From: Liminaster sp964567855
Lineage (GTDB): Bacteria; Bacteroidota; Bacteroidia; Bacteroidales; UBA3663
Direction of reading: 5' to 3'
Length of the DNA: 19,183 bases
Assembly (NCBI GenBank): GCA_964567855.1
Contig: CAZMOE010000044.1
Span: forward strand, 1 to 19,183
Each line of letters begins with the position of its first letter. Positions within the stretch are counted from its first letter, which is position 1. The position numbers and the translations under genes were made by a program. This document shows positions 16,358 through 19,183 of the stretch, one piece after another. A model generated the notes under the pieces. It was not told where the DNA came from and made no database searches. It worked only from the letters and a program-made list of their open reading frames with translations.

Positions 16358-18367
16358 ATGAAACGACTGCTATCTATCTTTTTGCTTACATGTAGCCTGT
16401 GCATCATACAAGCGCAGGAATATGTACAGAAGACAAACCTTCCTACGATTTATATCAATACGGAAGGCGGACAAAACATTACCAGCAAGGAAGAGTACAT
16501 CAATTCCACGCTTTATTATGTAGACGGAAATGGTATTAAACAGTACGATAATGTCCAAATCCGTGGACGAGGGAACTCCACATGGCAAATGGCCAAGAAA
16601 CCTTTCCGTATCAAATTCGCTTCCAAAGAAAAATTTCTTGGCAACGATCGCGCCAATGCTAAAAGCTGGACGCTCTTGGCCAATTATGCCGACAAGACTT
16701 TGATACGCAATGCAGTGGCAGCTTGTATCGGGAAGTTTGCAGGACAACCGTTTACGGCCGCCGCACAATTTGTAGATCTCGTGCTGAACGGTACTTATTT
16801 GGGGAACTATCAGGTTTCAGACCAGATGGAAGTCCGTAAAAAACGCGTAGACATTACGGAACAGGACGAAGTAATGACTGAAGGATCGAACATCACTGGC
16901 GGATATTTCTTAGAAGTAGACGGCTTTGCCACCGGAGAGCCCGTATGGTACAAAACAAACCGCGGCGTAATGGTCACGATCAAGTCGCCTGACGACGAAA
17001 TCATCGCCACAGCACAGAAAAATTACATCCGGAATCACATGCAGTTGTTCGAAGACGCATTGTTTGCCGACAATTTCACTGACCCCGCGGAAGGCTATCG
17101 CCAATACGTCGACTCGCTGACATTGGCCAGCTGGTATATCTCCACGGAGCTAACAGGTAATGTGGACGGTTTCTGGAGTACCTACATGTATAAGGAGAAA
17201 GACGACCAAAAGTTTTATTGGGGCCCATTGTGGGACTATGACATCGCCTTCAACAACTGCGATCGTGTAGGCGACGTATCCAAAGAGTTGATGGTGAACA
17301 AAGGATTCGGCGAGGATCTGACACGGATTTGGATGATCCGGATGTGGCAGGACCCTTGGTTCATCAAATTGATAAACCGCACGTGGAAAGAATACATAGA
17401 CCAAGGGTTCGAGGAGCATGTAATGAATTTTATTGACAGCATTTCCAATGTGATTGATGAATCCCAGCAGTTGAATTTCAAGAAATGGCCTATCAATCAG
17501 CATGTGTACAACGAAATCGTGCTGTTTAACACCTATAGGGAAGGTGTCGATTATCTGAAATCTTTCCTCCATTCACACTTCGAGTACCTGACCGACGTTT
17601 TTGAAATGGCGGAATCTGGAGAAGGTGATGCTCCGATCCCCTCTCCCGTATTCGCATACAACCCTAATTATTACTACCGCATCACCAACAAAGGCAACGG
17701 CAAGTCAGTAGACGTTAACGAAAACGGAGTTTGCATATGGGAATATGACAGCGAACGCCCCTCTCAGCAATGGGAGCTCGTATCGGTGGATGGCTATTAT
17801 CAGCTAATCAACAGAGATAGCAATAAGGCCCTGTATGACAATGCGGAAGAAGAAAGAAACGGATATAAGATCGGGACACAGCTGGCCATATGCGATACGG
17901 ATGCAACAGATTTCAGACAGTTATGGAGCATTGTACCGATAAACACCGGAAATACCTACACCATTGTTAACCGTCAGACCAATCTGGCATGGAACAATAA
18001 TGCCGGTTCCGCAAATAATGGAAATGCAGTCATCAGCTGGACCAACGATGGAAACAACGCGCAGAAAACAACCCGACAGTGGAAACTCGTGAAAGACGCC
18101 CCGAAGGTAACCGACGGACTGAAGGCCATACAGCATGACACGCAGTATATCGTGTATTACTCTCCACAGACACAGCAATTGCGTTTTGCCGCCGAAAATC
18201 CCGACGCCCTGAAAGGCACGGCCACCGTATATACGACATCAAGTGCAGCCATGTTACAGTTCTCGCTACAGGAGACAGCCGACATATCGGCACTTGCCCC
18301 AGGCATATATATATTGAGCTGGACTGAAGGCGGGAAAAACCGCGCAGTGAAATTCATGAAACAATAG
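16358..18367 (+). CDS. Secreted CotH-family kinase with ricin-type lectin domain and T9SS-like C-terminus
   Basis: 669 aa. Signal peptide at 1-20 (MKRLLSIFLLTCSLCIIQAQ). Residues about 30-400 form a CotH-kinase domain: RGRGNSTW (69-76), the KPFRIKF strand with a candidate ATP-binding lysine, GGYFLEVDGF, and GPLWDYDIAFNN (292-295 are WDYD, metal-binding acids). Residues about 428-583 are a ricin-type beta-trefoil with QW repeats (SQQWELV, RQLWSIV, RQWKLV), suggesting glycan binding. Residues about 600-669 end in ALAPGIYILSW followed by KFMKQ, like type IX secretion sorting domains, which are cleaved after export. CotH enzymes phosphorylate proteins; here the target would be outside the cell or on its surface. 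It has its own promoter and a downstream hairpin, so it is probably monocistronic. The architecture is confident; activity and target are inferred. Confidence 0.88.
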   Translation: MKRLLSIFLLTCSLCIIQAQEYVQKTNLPTIYINTEGGQNITSKEEYINSTLYYVDGNGIKQYDNVQIRGRGNSTWQMAKKPFRIKFASKEKFLGNDRANAKSWTLLANYADKTLIRNAVAACIGKFAGQPFTAAAQFVDLVLNGTYLGNYQVSDQMEVRKKRVDITEQDEVMTEGSNITGGYFLEVDGFATGEPVWYKTNRGVMVTIKSPDDEIIATAQKNYIRNHMQLFEDALFADNFTDPAEGYRQYVDSLTLASWYISTELTGNVDGFWSTYMYKEKDDQKFYWGPLWDYDIAFNNCDRVGDVSKELMVNKGFGEDLTRIWMIRMWQDPWFIKLINRTWKEYIDQGFEEHVMNFIDSISNVIDESQQLNFKKWPINQHVYNEIVLFNTYREGVDYLKSFLHSHFEYLTDVFEMAESGEGDAPIPSPVFAYNPNYYYRITNKGNGKSVDVNENGVCIWEYDSERPSQQWELVSVDGYYQLINRDSNKALYDNAEEERNGYKIGTQLAICDTDATDFRQLWSIVPINTGNTYTIVNRQTNLAWNNNAGSANNGNAVISWTNDGNNAQKTTRQWKLVKDAPKVTDGLKAIQHDTQYIVYYSPQTQQLRFAAENPDALKGTATVYTTSSAAMLQFSLQETADISALAPGIYILSWTEGGKNRAVKFMKQ

Positions 18368-18378
18368 CAATATCTCCC

Positions 18379-18428
18379 CATAACATGAACGCGGCAGTTC
18401 CCTTAGGAAGTGCCGCGTTCATGTTATG
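18379..18428 (+). terminator. Long terminator-like hairpin after the CotH-ricin gene
   Basis: A perfect 18-bp stem (18379-18396 with 18411-18428), then a G-G mismatch, then TTCC/GGAA around a CTTA loop. It starts 11 nt after the stop codon. The following bases GCTGCCCTAAAA have no U tract, so it may stop transcription weakly or protect the mRNA 3' end. Confidence 0.6.
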
Positions 18429-18581
18429 GCTGCCCTAAAAAACATTTTAAACATATACTTAATTTAGGATCAGCACATAATTTCGATATTGCCCAATAAT
18501 AAAGATATTGCTGTCCAAAAACGTCTTTAACCTCTTATCTTGAATGAATTTATTGCTTGACAAGCCTCTCCCAAATATCCA

Positions 18582-18645
18582 GATAGTGTTTCACTGAGTG
18601 TGCCTGGGACGAGTTTGTTTCAAACACACTCAGCGAAACACTATC
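18582..18645. repeat. 21-bp inverted repeat (hairpin), one mismatch
   Basis: GATAGTGTTTCACTGAGTG... at 18582-18602 is matched by its reverse complement at 18625-18645, with a single A-C mismatch (18593 with 18634). The 22-nt loop contains its own GTTTG-TTT-CAAAC mini-hairpin (18613-18625), whose right arm touches the main stem, so alternative foldings exist. No U tract follows. Confidence 0.8.
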
Positions 18646-18718
18646 ATTTAACTTGAAAATATAACGAGTTAGCAGAAATGCATTCTATTCGTCAAGAACA
18701 GAAGCCCAGTTATCATAT

Positions 18719-18753
18719 CAGCGGGGTGCCATTTTAAATGAAGCACCCCGCTG
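18719..18753. repeat. 11-bp GC-rich inverted repeat (hairpin)
   Basis: CAGCGGGGTGC (18719-18729) pairs perfectly with GCACCCCGCTG (18743-18753). The loop is AT-rich (CATTTTAAATGAA). No U tract on either side. It stands out against AT-rich surroundings and may be part of a structured RNA ending at the terminator at 18792-18834. Confidence 0.75.
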
Positions 18754-18791
18754 TTACTAAATAATCCTATATTCTTTCTGGTGGCACCACC

Positions 18792-18834
18792 AAAGACCGC
18801 TAATTCTCAAAGAGTTAGCGGTCTTTATTTCATT
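18792..18834 (+). terminator. Orphan intrinsic terminator
   Basis: AAAGACCGCTAA (18792-18803) pairs with TTAGCGGTCTTT (18815-18826), with CTC/GAG extending the stem inside, and is followed by ATTTCATTT. This is a classic plus-strand intrinsic terminator. The nearest upstream gene on this strand stops 425 nt earlier and has its own hairpin, so a transcript starting within 18430-18790 is suggested. Directly before it is a small dyad GGTGG-CA-CCACC (18780-18791). Confidence 0.75.
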
Positions 18835-18846
18835 TATACCCCTCCA

Positions 18847-18868
18847 AGTCACCACATTAGTCACCACA
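18847..18868. repeat. 10-bp direct repeat AGTCACCACA
   Basis: AGTCACCACA occurs at 18847-18856 and again at 18859-18868, a 12-nt period, close to one helical turn. Its core GTCACCAC recurs as an inverted pair at 19066-19102. Protein-binding iterons or recombinase arm sites would look like this. Confidence 0.75.
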
Positions 18869-19019
18869 CCTATTATAATCCACTGAATTATTGCGTATTA
18901 GGCGTATTGCGATGTATGTATATCTTTTGCAACTCACATTTAACTTGTTGATAATCAATGCGCAATCAGTAGACTTTTGCCATCATTTATCATCGTTCAT
19001 TACCATTCACTCACCTCGC

Positions 19020-19045
19020 GACCTTAAACTTTAACAGACCTTAAC
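19020..19045. repeat. Imperfect direct repeat GACCTTAA
   Basis: GACCTTAAAC (19020-19029) and GACCTTAAC (19037-19045) are separated by 17 nt start to start, just upstream of the GTCACCAC inverted pair. Short enough that chance is possible, but the clustering with other repeats is notable. Confidence 0.5.
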
Positions 19046-19065
19046 TATAAATATAGGGTAATAGT

Positions 19066-19102
19066 GTGGTGACCTCAGCCAAAATTGCTATTAGGTCACC
19101 AC
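19066..19102. repeat. 10-bp perfect inverted repeat GTGGTGACCT / AGGTCACCAC
   Basis: GTGGTGACCT (19066-19075) is matched exactly by AGGTCACCAC (19093-19102) across a 17-nt spacer. Both arms contain the 8-mer GTCACCAC also found twice at 18848-18867. It may be an operator for a dimeric regulator, or core/arm sites for a recombinase encoded beyond the window. Confidence 0.75.
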
Positions 19103-19183
19103 GTTAAATAGTTAAAATATCAAAATAATTTCGTAACTTTCCTCTAAAAAGTAAAGGTTGCCCAATTTATCTGTCTACACCTA

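Larger units (their letters stand above)
18429..19183. other. AT-rich region without a convincing gene
   Basis: About 755 nt to the window edge with no open frame worth calling and visibly lower G+C than the coding parts. It holds two hairpins, an intrinsic terminator with no obvious gene before it, and, from 18847 onward, short direct and inverted repeats. The last 80 nt (AT-rich, with TAACTTTC at 19135-19142 resembling a -7 box) could be the leader of a gene starting beyond the edge. Possible readings: a non-coding RNA locus, the edge of an integrated element, or both. Confidence 0.5.

Noticed and set aside
18582..18645. Invertible promoter (phase-variation switch) between inverted repeats
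   Set aside because: The segment between the arms is only 22 nt and shows no promoter; known Bacteroidota invertible promoters carry a longer segment, and no gene starts nearby.
18429..18834. tmRNA or other standard structural RNA
   Set aside because: No tRNA-like ends, no tag frame and no similarity to the tmRNA sequence I know; the family remains unknown.

Overview
The window reads as a chromosomal segment of a Bacteroidales (Bacteroidota) bacterium. The evidence is threefold. Several gene families are typical of that order: an MG2/plug-like secreted protein, a nucleoside kinase with a ThrRS-like N-terminus, a DUF2723 membrane glycosyltransferase, and a CotH-ricin protein. Three promoters fit the Bacteroidota pattern, with a TTTG-like box exactly 20 nt before TAnnTTTG. 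The C-terminus of the CotH protein looks like a type IX secretion sorting domain. By eye, coding regions are near 50% G+C. I cannot name the genus.

Layout, left to right: (1) the 3' part of a large secreted MG2-type protein (+), overlapping tail-to-tail with an alpha/beta-hydrolase lipoprotein (-). (2) tRNA-Gln(TTG) (-) with its own promoter and a perfect-palindrome terminator. (3) A 557-aa nucleoside kinase with an N-terminal half like threonyl-tRNA synthetase (+), ending at a hairpin shared with the convergent SUMF1-like lipoprotein gene (-). (4) A minus-strand block: a NodB-family polysaccharide deacetylase and queG joined by an ATGA overlap, a DUF2156+GNAT protein, and the SUMF1-like lipoprotein under its own promoter. 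(5) Two tandem terminator-like hairpins, then a 1085-aa DUF2723/TMEM260-type glycosyltransferase (-). (6) From a divergent promoter region, an NAD-dependent epimerase-like protein (+), then glutamate racemase murI (+). (7) A secreted CotH-kinase/ricin protein (+) with a good promoter and a long terminator-like hairpin. (8) From about 18429 to the end, roughly 750 nt of AT-rich DNA without a convincing gene, holding several strong hairpins, an orphan intrinsic terminator and four copies of the 8-mer GTCACCAC.

Most of the content is housekeeping or envelope related: peptidoglycan precursor (MurI), queuosine (QueG), nucleoside salvage, glycan and lipoprotein functions, and secreted surface proteins. 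No defence system, CRISPR array, transposase or integrase is visible. The least explained part is the right-hand non-coding tail. It could be a non-coding RNA locus followed by the regulatory or attachment region of an element that starts beyond the window. That is inference from repeats and hairpins only.
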